Source: Autumnicola psychrophila
GTDB lineage: Bacteria; Bacteroidota; Bacteroidia; Flavobacteriales; Flavobacteriaceae
Direction of reading: 5' to 3'
DNA length: 64,000 nt
Assembly (NCBI RefSeq): GCF_031846645.1
Contig: NZ_JAVRHN010000004.1
Span: 272,957-336,956, forward strand
The translations under genes and the position numbers were made by a program. Positions 1 through 8,107 of the stretch are shown one piece after another (within the stretch, counting starts at the first letter, position 1; each line of letters begins with the position of its first letter). Under the pieces are notes generated by a model, which ran no database searches, had not been told where the DNA came from, and saw nothing but the letters and a program-made list of their open reading frames with translations.

Positions 1-555
1 GAAGTGGCTACTGAAGATGGAATGGCACGTGCTTATTTTGCCAGTGGTTGTTTTTGGTGTGTAGAAGCAATTTACGAAAGTATTGAAGGAGTGGATGAAG
101 CCATTTCAGGTTATGCAGGAGGACACACAAAAAATCCTACATATGAAGAAAGCAACACCGGCAGGACCGGTCATGCCGAAGCTGTAGAAGTTATTTACAA
201 TCCTGAAGAGGTCGATTTCAGAACGTTGGTAGAGGTTTACTTTGGATCTCAGGATCCAACACAAGTTAATGGACAGGGACCCGATATAGGTTCCCAATAC
301 CGTTCTATTGTTTTTTATCAAAATCAGGAACAAAAAGAAATTATAGACGAAGTGAAATCCCAGGTAGCTCAGAACTACGAAGAACCAATAGCGGCAGAAA
401 TTCTTCCGTTTCAAAAATTTTGGGTAGCAGAAGACTATCACCAGGACTACGAACGAAACAATCCTAACAACCCTTATATTCAGAATGTTTCTATTCCAAG
501 ACTTAACAGATTCAAAAGCAACTTTCCGGAGATTTTAAAGTCTAATGCTCATTAA
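1..555 (+). CDS. msrA: Peptide-methionine (S)-S-oxide reductase MsrA, 5' partial
   Basis: Repairs methionine S-sulfoxide in proteins, normally recycled by thioredoxin. Counting from the GTG at base 4, the catalytic motif GCFWC sits at residues 15-19 with Cys16 as the expected nucleophile. The later family blocks GYAGGH, GHAEAV, GSQYRS and DYHQDY follow in order, and the C-terminus is complete. The frame is open through the first base of the window and the GTG has no clear support, so the real start, perhaps with a signal peptide, probably lies upstream. It ends 58 bases from the convergent kmo gene. Identification is secure from the motifs; the N-terminus is not known. Confidence 0.95.
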   Translation, partial: EVATEDGMARAYFASGCFWCVEAIYESIEGVDEAISGYAGGHTKNPTYEESNTGRTGHAEAVEVIYNPEEVDFRTLVEVYFGSQDPTQVNGQGPDIGSQYRSIVFYQNQEQKEIIDEVKSQVAQNYEEPIAAEILPFQKFWVAEDYHQDYERNNPNNPYIQNVSIPRLNRFKSNFPEILKSNAH

Positions 556-613
556 TTTGCATAGGTAGTTTTTCTCTCAAAATCAACAACAAGAATGTCC
601 CGGGAGACAGGAA

Positions 614-1963
614 TTATTTTGTTTTGGCAAGCAGCTCGAGTATCCTGTCTTCTACTTCCTGGTTATTCCATCTGTTGCCGATATTGTCCATTTCCATGAC
701 CTCATCCATAATTTTTCGTTGCCTCTCACCTAATGCTAAAGCTTCAGAATAAGGTTTATCTGAAAAAGTTACTCTGGAATACATAGGAATCCAGCTTTCA
801 GGATGTTTTTCTCCCATTCGGTTTTCTATTTTTTTCCGAAGAAGAAAATCGGGATCAGCTGTTTTGCTGCTCATTTCTATAAAATTCCTATAGCTAAGCT
901 CGGCAATAGCATCTGTATTAAGCTTTCTTTCATTCTGATATTCCTCAAAAATCAATTTCCAGTTATCATTATGCTTATGGATTTTTTCAAATAATATCGA
1001 AATGTCTTCAAAACCGGCATTCATTCCCTGTCCATAAAAAGGAACAATAGCGTGTGCCGAATCTCCAACCAGAGCCACCTTATCGCCAAATGTCCATGGA
1101 AAACATTTAATTGTCACCATTGCACTGGTAGGATTTCTGAAAAAATCACCCTTTAAATTCGAGATTTCATCTTTTATATCCGGAAAATATCTCTCAAAGA
1201 AATCATCTGCCTTTTCTTCTGTAGAAATACTTTCAAAAGAAATCTCCCCTTCAAAAGGCATAAAAAGCGTACAGGTAAAACTGCCATCCTGGTTAGGCAT
1301 GGCTATTAACATGAATTTGCCACGCGGCCAAATATGAAAAGAGGCATTGTCCAGTTTATGGCTACCATCTTTATTTGCGGGTATCCGAAGTTCTTTATAA
1401 CCTACATCAATAAAATGTTGGGAATAATCAAACCGACTCTGCCGCTGCATCTTGTGACGAATGCGGGAAAAAGCACCATCTGCTCCAAAAATGAGATCAA
1501 AATCGTATTCCTCCCACTCTCCTTTTTCCGTTTCCCCGGTATAAAGTTTAGCATTCGGCATATCGATATCCCAAACCTTTTCCTCAAATTGAAACTTTAC
1601 TCCGGCAGCTTCAGCAAGATCGATCATCTTTCGGTTTAATACTCCGCGGGAAATAGAAAATATGGCTTCTCCTTCTTTACCATATTTCTGAAAGTAAAGT
1701 GGTTTATTATTTACATGCATTGCTCTTTTATCCAAAGGAAGAGCGAGTTTTCGAATTTCTGTCTCAATTCCTACTGTTTCCAGAGCTTTCCAGCCCCTGT
1801 TAGACATTGCGAGATTTATGGATCTACCTGAAAATTCTACCTTCCTAACATCAGGTCGCCGATCGAAGACAGTAACCTCGTGGCCAAGCTTTTTTAGATA
1901 TAGGGCCAGCAAAGATCCCACAAGTCCGGAACCGACTACTGCAATACTTTTTTGTTTCTGCAT
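614..1963 (-). CDS. kmo: Kynurenine 3-monooxygenase (FAD-dependent)
   Basis: Hydroxylates L-kynurenine to 3-hydroxykynurenine with NADPH and O2, in tryptophan catabolism. The N-terminus has the FAD dinucleotide-binding GSGLVG at residues 11-16 with an acidic residue (Asp34) closing the fold. The aromatic-hydroxylase GADGAFSRIR block follows at about residue 160, and the second FAD motif GDSAHAIVPFYGQGMNAGFED-like region lies near residue 300. At 449 aa it is the usual KMO length. The kynureninase gene is 3.2 kb away on the same strand, which supports the pathway call. The upstream 220-base gap toward the divergent gene shows no convincing promoter. A different class A flavin monooxygenase is the only alternative. 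Confidence 0.9.
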   Translation of the reverse strand: MQKQKSIAVVGSGLVGSLLALYLKKLGHEVTVFDRRPDVRKVEFSGRSINLAMSNRGWKALETVGIETEIRKLALPLDKRAMHVNNKPLYFQKYGKEGEAIFSISRGVLNRKMIDLAEAAGVKFQFEEKVWDIDMPNAKLYTGETEKGEWEEYDFDLIFGADGAFSRIRHKMQRQSRFDYSQHFIDVGYKELRIPANKDGSHKLDNASFHIWPRGKFMLIAMPNQDGSFTCTLFMPFEGEISFESISTEEKADDFFERYFPDIKDEISNLKGDFFRNPTSAMVTIKCFPWTFGDKVALVGDSAHAIVPFYGQGMNAGFEDISILFEKIHKHNDNWKLIFEEYQNERKLNTDAIAELSYRNFIEMSSKTADPDFLLRKKIENRMGEKHPESWIPMYSRVTFSDKPYSEALALGERQRKIMDEVMEMDNIGNRWNNQEVEDRILELLAKTK

Positions 1964-2184
1964 GTATTAAGCTTTGTTATGCGTAACCTGACGGGACAAC
2001 ATATCACCTTGCGAAAATACTCATTATTTATGAATTATAATGAAAGGAAGCCCTGGATGGCATGTTGAGCTAGCGCAAAGCGTTTAATTGACAGAATTTC
2101 TAATAAAAACCATAATCCAGTGATAAATTCTTCTTTACCCGCAAAATTTGCCCTAAATTATCAAGAAACTTAAAATACTAAAAA

Positions 2185-2430
2185 ATGGATAAACAAAATT
2201 TGGATCAAATGCGAGCGACATTAAGTAAACTTGAAGACATCAAAAACAGTCAGGAAAGCATTATCGATAAGATTAACCATGTTATCACCGATCTGTTCCA
2301 AAGCCCGGATAGCGAGCTGGAAAAGTCGATGGAAGCTGCACATCAGAAATCTTCTGACAATGTTGATGCAATACGCGAAGCAATTGACGCGTACGAAATG
2401 AAGATCAATAAACTCGAAAACCAAAACTAA
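2185..2430 (+). CDS. Small helical hypothetical protein
   Basis: No family recognised. The 81-aa product starts at an ATG following an A-rich stretch and is predicted by eye to be almost wholly helical. It is rich in Lys, Glu, Asp, Asn and Gln with heptad-like hydrophobic spacing at residues 5-30 and 55-78, so it may form a coiled coil. It has no signal peptide, membrane segment or cysteine. It lies between kmo (divergent) and the flavin reductase gene. The codon use and charge pattern look like a real cytoplasmic protein, but its function is unknown. Confidence 0.65.
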   Translation: MDKQNLDQMRATLSKLEDIKNSQESIIDKINHVITDLFQSPDSELEKSMEAAHQKSSDNVDAIREAIDAYEMKINKLENQN

Positions 2431-2516
2431 TTTAAAATAGCATTAACAACTATTTATGCGGGGTATTACTAACTTGGAGTTAGATTTTAATCTTTTTTTA
2501 ATCTTTAACCTTTTTG

Positions 2517-3164
2517 ATGAAACATATTAATGCTGAAGATATTCGGGAGATGGATAAAATTTTCCGACTCAACCTTATTAACAGTTGTACCGGCTACAAA
2601 TCTGCTAATCTTATAGCCACAAAATCTAACTCAGGTGCCGCTAATGTAGCAGTATTTAGCTCAGTCACTCATATGGGAAGTAATCCCCCGCTCCTTGGTT
2701 TCATAACGAGGCCCAGGGATGTGGCGCGTAACACCTATAACAACATTAAAGAAAATTCATTCTTTACAGTTAATCATATTCAGGAAAATATGATTGAAAG
2801 CGCGCACCAGACTGCGGCAAAATACGAGGAAGAAATATCTGAATTCCAAAAAACAGGACTTGAAGAAGAGTATCTGGATGAATTTTTTGCTCCTTATGTA
2901 AAACAGTCCGCTGTTAAACTGGGTTGTAAATATTTAAATGAATATGCAATTAAAGAGAACGGTACCACTTTAATCATTGGTGCGATTGAGCATGTTTATT
3001 TTGATGAAAGCATCCAGGCTCCAGATGGATGGTTGCGGTTAGATGATGCCAGTACTGTGGCAGTTAATGGACTTGATGGATACGCATTGCCAACACTCCT
3101 GGATCGCTTCCATTATGCCCGTCCGGGACAGGAAATCAAATCCTTCTTTAAAAAAGAGGATTAG
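2517..3164 (+). CDS. Flavin reductase family protein (FMN-binding split barrel)
   Basis: Resembles the flavin reductase-like domain proteins that bind FMN and reduce it with NAD(P)H, often to feed an oxygenase. Key blocks are NLINSCTGYKSANLIATKS near the N-terminus, NVAVFSSVTHMGSNPPLLGF at about residues 44-63, and a later FTVNHI segment, which match the flavin-binding part of this fold. An in-frame TTG lies just upstream at 2514, but the ATG at 2517 is the natural start, giving 215 aa. It sits between kmo and an SDR gene. Since KMO carries its own FAD and uses NADPH directly, the reductase may serve another enzyme; its partner cannot be told from sequence. Confidence 0.8.
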   Translation: MKHINAEDIREMDKIFRLNLINSCTGYKSANLIATKSNSGAANVAVFSSVTHMGSNPPLLGFITRPRDVARNTYNNIKENSFFTVNHIQENMIESAHQTAAKYEEEISEFQKTGLEEEYLDEFFAPYVKQSAVKLGCKYLNEYAIKENGTTLIIGAIEHVYFDESIQAPDGWLRLDDASTVAVNGLDGYALPTLLDRFHYARPGQEIKSFFKKED

Positions 3165-3357
3165 TTTTTCATATCAAAAAGGAAAAAATATTATGCTTCA
3201 TCTTGAGGGAAATCAGTTAAACCCACGAAATGGAACAGATTGAAACAAAGGCTAAAGTGAAATGGAGTTAAACCGTAGTTAAAGCTTAATTAATCCTGCT
3301 TTCTATTTCCTAAATTCGTGAAAGCTAGCAACATTAGTTATACCTAAAATTTTGATT

Positions 3358-3510
3358 ATGAAAGATTTAATTTGGCTTATCATCCTATTGCTGGTCATCG
3401 GCTGGCTACTGGGGCTTTTTGCTTTTGACCTTGGTCAATTTATTCACGTCCTGATTGTTCTGGCCGTTTTTCTTCTCTTGTATAAATTACTAACCGGTCG
3501 TAGACTTTAG
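3358..3510 (+). CDS. Lmo0937-like small membrane protein
   Basis: A 50-aa protein with two hydrophobic segments (about residues 4-22 and 28-43) separated by a short FDLGQF turn, ending in a basic tail TGRRL. The sequence pattern, with LIWLIILLLVIGWLLG at the N-terminus, matches what is known as the lmo0937 family (DUF5670) of tiny membrane proteins found across Firmicutes and Bacteroidetes; its function is unknown. An ATG start and a strong terminator six bases after the stop codon support it as a free-standing small gene. Confidence 0.75.
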   Translation: MKDLIWLIILLLVIGWLLGLFAFDLGQFIHVLIVLAVFLLLYKLLTGRRL

Positions 3511-3516
3511 GAGTAT

Positions 3517-3550
3517 AACCCTTTGATTTCTCAAAGGGTTTTTTATTTTT
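3517..3550 (+). terminator. Rho-independent terminator of the small membrane protein gene
   Basis: Perfect 10-bp stem AACCCTTTGA / TCAAAGGGTT (3517-3526 and 3531-3540) with a TTTC loop, followed by a T-rich tract. It lies seven bases after the stop of the 50-aa gene and just before the SDR gene. Confidence 0.85.
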
Positions 3551-3569
3551 AAAAATCATCGCAGCAAAT

Positions 3570-4328
3570 ATGTGGAGCTTAAAAAATAAAAAAGCGGTTA
3601 TTACCGGAGGAACAAAAGGTATTGGTAAAGCTGCTGTTATAAATTTTGTAGCGTTGGGAGCAGAAGTTCTTTTCACGGCAAGAAATATCGAAGAAGTTAA
3701 AAATCTCGAGGAATCATTGAGGAGTGAGGGTTACAAGGCTAAAGGTTTCGTTTCAGATTCAAGTGTTAAAAAGGACCAGCTGGAATTACAGGAATGGCTG
3801 GAGAAGAACTGGGGTGTTGTAGACATATTGGTTAATAATGCCGGAATAAATATTAGAAAAAAAGCCGGGGAATATTCTGAAGAAGAACATCGGAAAGTTC
3901 TTGAAATTAACCTCATTGCTCCTTTTGAGCTCAGTCGTAAATTGTATCCGCTTTTAAAGAAATCAGGGAAAGTCACCATTATTAACGTCGCTTCTTCTGC
4001 AGCCACACAAGATGTAGGCACAGGTACTCCATATGCGATGTCCAAAGCAGGTTTACTGCAGCAAACACGTAGCCTGGCAGTAGAATGGGCTGATGACGGA
4101 ATAAGGGTTAATGCTGTTTCTCCATGGTTCACTGAGACCCCGCTTACCCGGGGTTATCTTACGCAAAAAGATAAAATGAATCCTATTATTAACCGCACTC
4201 CTTTAAAAAGAGTAGCACAGGCAAAAGAAATCTCTTCTATAATTGCTTTTCTAGCAATGGAAAAATCATCTTATATCACCGGCCAGAATATAGTTGCCGA
4301 CGGTGGCATGAGCATAAATGCAATATAA
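3570..4328 (+). CDS. Short-chain dehydrogenase/reductase (SDR)
   Basis: Classical NAD(P)-dependent SDR of 252 aa, the standard length. It has the cofactor motif GGTKGIG at residues 13-19, the structural NNAG at 89-92, and the catalytic triad Ser142 or Ser143, Tyr155 and Lys159 (YAMSK). The C-terminal GQNIVADGG block is also typical. The closest well-known group is the tropinone reductase-like SDRs, but the substrate cannot be read from sequence. It follows the terminator of the upstream small gene, so it must have its own promoter. Its place between kmo and kynU makes a role in aromatic amino acid catabolism possible but unproven. Confidence 0.85.
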   Translation: MWSLKNKKAVITGGTKGIGKAAVINFVALGAEVLFTARNIEEVKNLEESLRSEGYKAKGFVSDSSVKKDQLELQEWLEKNWGVVDILVNNAGINIRKKAGEYSEEEHRKVLEINLIAPFELSRKLYPLLKKSGKVTIINVASSAATQDVGTGTPYAMSKAGLLQQTRSLAVEWADDGIRVNAVSPWFTETPLTRGYLTQKDKMNPIINRTPLKRVAQAKEISSIIAFLAMEKSSYITGQNIVADGGMSINAI

Positions 4329-4396
4329 CAATTGAATTTTGTACATTTAGTGTAATCTAATTCCGAAATGCGCCGGAAGATTAAATTCCCTATAAT

Positions 4397-5077
4397 ATGA
4401 AAAAGATATTCTTCCTTTCTGTTCTAGCCATGGCTGTATGTAGCTGTAATCAGAATACTAATAATTCAAATATTACAAGCAATTCCTCATCTGAAGAAGT
4501 AAAAGATTTGCCGCAAGAAATTGCAAATGCAAATGGTTTGCAGTCCTTCGATAATGTTGAAAAGCTCAATTTCACATTTAATGTAAAGGTTCAGGATAAT
4601 TTAAGATCTCAAAGAAGCTGGGAATGGCACCCAAAAACCAATGAAATCAGTTTAACAGAGAACGGTACGACAAGTAGCTATACCCAGGATGAGGATTTGA
4701 CTGAAGACGAGAAAAAAATAGATCAAAAATTTATAAATGATACTTACTGGCTGTTATTCCCTTACCAGCTGGTCTGGTCTGATGCAGAGATTACAGAAGA
4801 AAAAGATGCAACAGCTCCCATAAGTGGCAATACAATGGACAAGCTAGTTGTTTCCTATTCAAGTGACGGCGGTTATACTCCAGGTGATACTTATGATATT
4901 TATTACAACGACGATTTAATGGTCCAGGAATGGGTTTATAAATCTGCCGATGGTAAACGCGAAATGCCTACCACCTGGGAGGACTATCAGGACTATAATG
5001 GGATGAAAATTGCCAAATCTCATAAGTCACCTGATGGTAGCTTTGAGCTCTACTTCTCAGATATCGCTGTGGAATAG
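4397..5077 (+). CDS. Hypothetical lipoprotein
   Basis: The first 19 residues form a lipoprotein signal with a hydrophobic core and a Cys-containing box (AVCSC), so the mature protein is probably anchored in the outer or inner membrane. A low-complexity Asn/Ser linker follows. The rest looks like a beta-rich domain with many Trp and Tyr (SWEWHP, TYWLLFPYQLVW, DTYDIYYNDD), resembling the DUF6503-like exported proteins of flavobacteria; that family call is tentative. Kynureninase is convergent downstream. No enzymatic motif is visible. Confidence 0.7.
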   Translation: MKKIFFLSVLAMAVCSCNQNTNNSNITSNSSSEEVKDLPQEIANANGLQSFDNVEKLNFTFNVKVQDNLRSQRSWEWHPKTNEISLTENGTTSSYTQDEDLTEDEKKIDQKFINDTYWLLFPYQLVWSDAEITEEKDATAPISGNTMDKLVVSYSSDGGYTPGDTYDIYYNDDLMVQEWVYKSADGKREMPTTWEDYQDYNGMKIAKSHKSPDGSFELYFSDIAVE

Positions 5078-5123
5078 ATCTTATAAAAGACAGAGCCTTA
5101 AAAAGACAATTATCGATATTAAT

Positions 5124-6407
5124 TTATTGCTTTTTATTCAGAATCCCCTGTTTTAATACCTGTCCAAAGCAAAAAACATCTAAAAATGAACAATAAAATG
5201 GTGCAGGAGCCAACCTTATGACGTTGGGTTCACGCCAGTCCACAAAAACGCCATTTTTCATAAGATAATTGAAGATTTCTTTGCCTTCACCATGTAGAAA
5301 TACCGAAATTTGAGTTCCCCTTTCCGACTGGTCCGAAGGAGTGATAATTTCAAAAGAACTTTCTACTTCTTTATCTATTTCTTGCAGTACAAATTCCAGA
5401 TAAGCGACAATTTTATTCCGTTTTTGGATAAGAGCCGGCATTCCAACCTCATCAAACATCTCCAGGGAAGCCAGATAAGGAGCAAGTGCCAAAACCGGAG
5501 CATTACTAATTTGCCATGCATTTGCATCGGGTTCCGGTTGAAATTCAGGTTCCATTAAGAACCGTCTTTCCTTATTGTGTCCCCACCAGCCTTCGAAACG
5601 GGGTAAATCTTTGCGATTATGATATTTTTCATTAATGTAGCACCCGGAAGCATTTCCAGGACCGGAATTCATGTATTTATAACTACACCAGGCGGCAAAA
5701 TCCACCTTCCAGTCATTCAATTTAAGCTCGACATTTCCAGCCGCATGAGCCAGATCCCAACCTACAAAAGAGCCAATATCGTGTCCTGCTTTAGTGATTT
5801 CTTTTATATCAAAAAACTGCCCGGAGTAATAATTTACTCCTCCAATCAAAATTAAAGCACACTCCTCTCCTACTTCTCTAATTGTTTGAAGAACATCTTC
5901 AGTCCTAAAATGGTTCTCACCCTCGCGTTTCTTTACTTCCACAATAACTTCGGAAGGCTCATAACCATGAAATCGCACCTGACTTGCCAACATATACTGG
6001 TCACTTGGGAAAGCTTTTTCTTCACAGATAATCTTACATCTATTTCCTGATGGCCTGTAGAAGGAGACCATTAATAAATGAAGGTTTACTGTAAGCGTAT
6101 TCATCACCGTAATTTCTGAAGGCTTTGCGCCCACGACTTTGGAAAGCTTTTCTGAAAAACGTTCATGATAGTCCCACCAGGATTTTTCGGCTTTAAAATG
6201 ACCTTCCACAGCCAGTTCTGCCCAATCCTGCATTACCTCATCTACATACTTTTTTGCGGATCTTGGCTGTAGGCCAAGTGAATTTCCCACAAAATAAACA
6301 ACTTCTTTCCCATCTACTTCAGGAAAGATAAAGTGCTCTCTGTATTTAGCAAGATCATCTTCAGCATCTAACTTTAGAGCAAATTCCCTGTTATTTTCAA
6401 ATTGCAT
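5124..6407 (-). CDS. kynU: Kynureninase
   Basis: PLP enzyme that cleaves kynurenine or 3-hydroxykynurenine to (3-hydroxy)anthranilate and alanine. With the ATG at 6407 the product has 427 aa, the family norm, and begins with the typical N-terminus leading to GNSLGLQPRS at 41-50. The PLP-binding Lys244 is in CSYKYMNSGPGNASG, the Asp of GWDLAHAAGN lies near 218, and GWWGHNKERRF follows. The frame extends 56 codons further upstream, but that extension lacks family similarity and would run across the start of the divergent methyltransferase. It follows KMO in the same pathway. Confidence 0.93.
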   Translation of the reverse strand: MQFENNREFALKLDAEDDLAKYREHFIFPEVDGKEVVYFVGNSLGLQPRSAKKYVDEVMQDWAELAVEGHFKAEKSWWDYHERFSEKLSKVVGAKPSEITVMNTLTVNLHLLMVSFYRPSGNRCKIICEEKAFPSDQYMLASQVRFHGYEPSEVIVEVKKREGENHFRTEDVLQTIREVGEECALILIGGVNYYSGQFFDIKEITKAGHDIGSFVGWDLAHAAGNVELKLNDWKVDFAAWCSYKYMNSGPGNASGCYINEKYHNRKDLPRFEGWWGHNKERRFLMEPEFQPEPDANAWQISNAPVLALAPYLASLEMFDEVGMPALIQKRNKIVAYLEFVLQEIDKEVESSFEIITPSDQSERGTQISVFLHGEGKEIFNYLMKNGVFVDWREPNVIRLAPAPFYCSFLDVFCFGQVLKQGILNKKQ

Positions 6408-6479
6408 AGCATCTTTTTTTGTGTAAAAATACAATTTACCAAAGAGAATAATTGGTAAAATTTGCCTGTCAAAATTATT

Positions 6480-6487
6480 TAGATTTG
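6480..6487 (+). promoter_or_regulatory. Possible -7 box for the O-methyltransferase gene
   Basis: TAGATTTG fits the flavobacterial -7 consensus TAnnTTTG and lies 15 bases before the ATG. A TTG upstream is only 15 bases away, shorter than the usual 17-23 spacing, so the -33 part is weak. Confidence 0.4.
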
Positions 6488-6502
6488 TAAGAAAGTAAAG
6501 CA

Positions 6503-7144
6503 ATGAATTTTCTGCCCGATAAAATCGATAACTACATAATTGCCAATTCTCAAAAAGAACCTGAGTTTCTTGCAAAGCTTAATCGCGAGACAAATCAAAA
6601 AATACTACAGCCGCGTATGTTAAGCGGACATTACCAGGGGCGGTTACTAAGTATGCTGTCTAAGATCATTCGCCCAAAAACTATTCTTGAAATTGGAACC
6701 TTCACTGGTTATTCTGCTTTGTGCCTGGCAGAAGGACTGGCAGAGAATGGGACAATTCATACAATTGATGTAAATGAAGAGCTATATGATTTTCAGAAGA
6801 AATATTTTGAAGCATCTGATTACAGCAATAATATTCAGCAATATCTCGGGGATGCCCTGGAAATAATTCCGCAGATCAATAAAAAATTCGATCTGGTTTT
6901 TATAGATGCAGATAAGCCAAACTACCCGGCATATTTCGATTTGATCATTAACAAAATGAATCCAGGAGGAGTTATTTTATCTGATAATGTATTGTGGAGC
7001 GGAAAAGTCGTCGAAGAATTAAAATCAGATGATGAATCTACAAAAGCGCTGTTGATGTATAACGAAATGCTGGCTAATGATACCCGCGTGGAGACAATTA
7101 TACTTCCTATAAGGGATGGACTTACCTTAACCAGGAAGAAATAG
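6503..7144 (+). CDS. SAM-dependent O-methyltransferase (caffeoyl-CoA/catechol type)
   Basis: Class I methyltransferase of the methyltransf_3 family that usually methylates catechol-type hydroxyls with a divalent metal. The SAM motif is ILEIGTFTGYSALCLAE at about residues 60-76, followed by TIDVNEE. The metal and catalytic block is FDLVFIDADKPNYPAYF, and the SDNVLWSGKV block follows near residue 160. At 213 aa it is full length. It is divergent from kynureninase with 95 bases between start codons, so a link to hydroxylated kynurenine products is conceivable. The true substrate is unknown. Confidence 0.88.
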   Translation: MNFLPDKIDNYIIANSQKEPEFLAKLNRETNQKILQPRMLSGHYQGRLLSMLSKIIRPKTILEIGTFTGYSALCLAEGLAENGTIHTIDVNEELYDFQKKYFEASDYSNNIQQYLGDALEIIPQINKKFDLVFIDADKPNYPAYFDLIINKMNPGGVILSDNVLWSGKVVEELKSDDESTKALLMYNEMLANDTRVETIILPIRDGLTLTRKK

Positions 7145-7167
7145 AATAACTATTTTAAGCTGCAATT

Positions 7168-7728
7168 CTATAAAGCAAAACGCTTACCTGATCTTTGGTA
7201 AACCCAAAAGAAAATAAAGGCCATTATTATGCCTACACACGCACCCACGAAAATATCTGAAGGATAATGGACTCCCACGAAAATTCTGCTCAGCACAAAA
7301 ATTAGAGGCCATATATAGGCAAGAAAAATCCACGCCGACTTTTCTTTTAGCACCAACACGATAAAAGTCACGGCTGCAAAAGAAGTAGAGGCATGTCCAG
7401 AGAAGAAACTATAGTTAGTAGGTTCCTGAAGGATACGTATAATTTCTATAAGGTCTGGATTATTATTGGGCCGTAATCTAATAGCAATCCCCTTTACCAG
7501 ATTTGTGAATGCCAGAGTAGTTCCAACTGTGGCAAGCAGAAAAAGTGAAGCCATTAATCCTTTTCTCCAATGAAAAGCGATAAAAAAAAGGATAAAAAAC
7601 AGAATGTGTAGCGGAATCCAATTCTCTGGTTGGGTAACAAATATCCAGAAGTTGTCGTGAGATTCAATTCCTAAGCTATTCAGATAAACAAAGAGTTCCC
7701 TGTCCCATGTTTGTAGCTTATCCCACAT
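7168..7728 (-). CDS. PAP2-family membrane phosphatase
   Basis: Integral membrane phosphatase of the PAP2/undecaprenyl-pyrophosphatase-like superfamily. All three signature parts are present: KGIAIRLRP (K-x6-RP), the FSGH motif in SFFSGHASTS, and SRIFVGVHYPSD (SR-x5-H-x3-D). Five to six hydrophobic segments cover most of its 186 aa. Family members dephosphorylate lipid phosphates such as undecaprenyl pyrophosphate, phosphatidate or lipid A. It ends close to the convergent methyltransferase gene and is 17 bases downstream of the TatA-like gene on the same strand, so the two may be cotranscribed. Confidence 0.88.
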   Translation of the reverse strand: MWDKLQTWDRELFVYLNSLGIESHDNFWIFVTQPENWIPLHILFFILFFIAFHWRKGLMASLFLLATVGTTLAFTNLVKGIAIRLRPNNNPDLIEIIRILQEPTNYSFFSGHASTSFAAVTFIVLVLKEKSAWIFLAYIWPLIFVLSRIFVGVHYPSDIFVGACVGIIMAFIFFWVYQRSGKRFAL

Positions 7729-7745
7729 GCTTTTCTACAGAGTAA

Positions 7746-8027
7746 TTATAATTTGCGCCTTACAGAGCCGGTGATCTCATCGATATCTTCCCGTACCTTA
7801 TCTATTTCACCTTTAATATCGTTAGACATATTTTTATCTATCCCCTGCTTTTCTGCACTTCGTTGGATTTCACCTTTAATATCATTGGAAGCATTACGGA
7901 GGGTCTTCATTCCTTTCCCTAAACCACGGGCAATTTCCGGAATTTTGTCTGCTCCAAAAACCATGACAAGGATGAACATAATAAAGGCGATTTCAGCACC
8001 GCTAATAAATAATGGTAGTAATAACAT
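7746..8027 (-). CDS. tatA: Twin-arginine translocase subunit TatA/TatB-like
   Basis: Pore-forming component of the Sec-independent protein export system. It has one N-terminal membrane helix (residues 3-25) running straight into the conserved FGADKIPEIARGLGKGMKTLRNASNDIKGEI amphipathic block, and then a charged tail. The FGxxKxPE motif is diagnostic. I chose the ATG at 8027 (93 aa) because homologous flavobacterial proteins start directly at the hydrophobic helix; an ATG at 8048 would add seven residues. The NDIKGEI segment appears twice in the tail. Separating TatA from TatB is not possible from this sequence alone. Confidence 0.85.
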   Translation of the reverse strand: MLLLPLFISGAEIAFIMFILVMVFGADKIPEIARGLGKGMKTLRNASNDIKGEIQRSAEKQGIDKNMSNDIKGEIDKVREDIDEITGSVRRKL

Positions 8028-8056
8028 AGCACACAAATATATATACAAATATGACC

Positions 8057-8087
8057 AAAAAAAAAGCCGACTCGTTAAAGTCGGCTT
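8057..8087 (-). terminator. Rho-independent terminator of the M1 peptidase operon
   Basis: Stem AGCCGACT / AGTCGGCT (8065-8072 and 8079-8086) with a six-base loop, followed on the minus strand by a run of eight or nine T. It lies 21 bases after the stop of the M1 peptidase gene. Confidence 0.88.
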
Positions 8088-8107
8088 AATATTTTAAGTT
8101 AAAATTT

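Noticed and set aside
106..441. Minus-strand 111-codon frame within msrA
   Set aside because: It is antisense to the well-supported msrA frame and shows an arbitrary hydrophobic composition; no start signal or homology.
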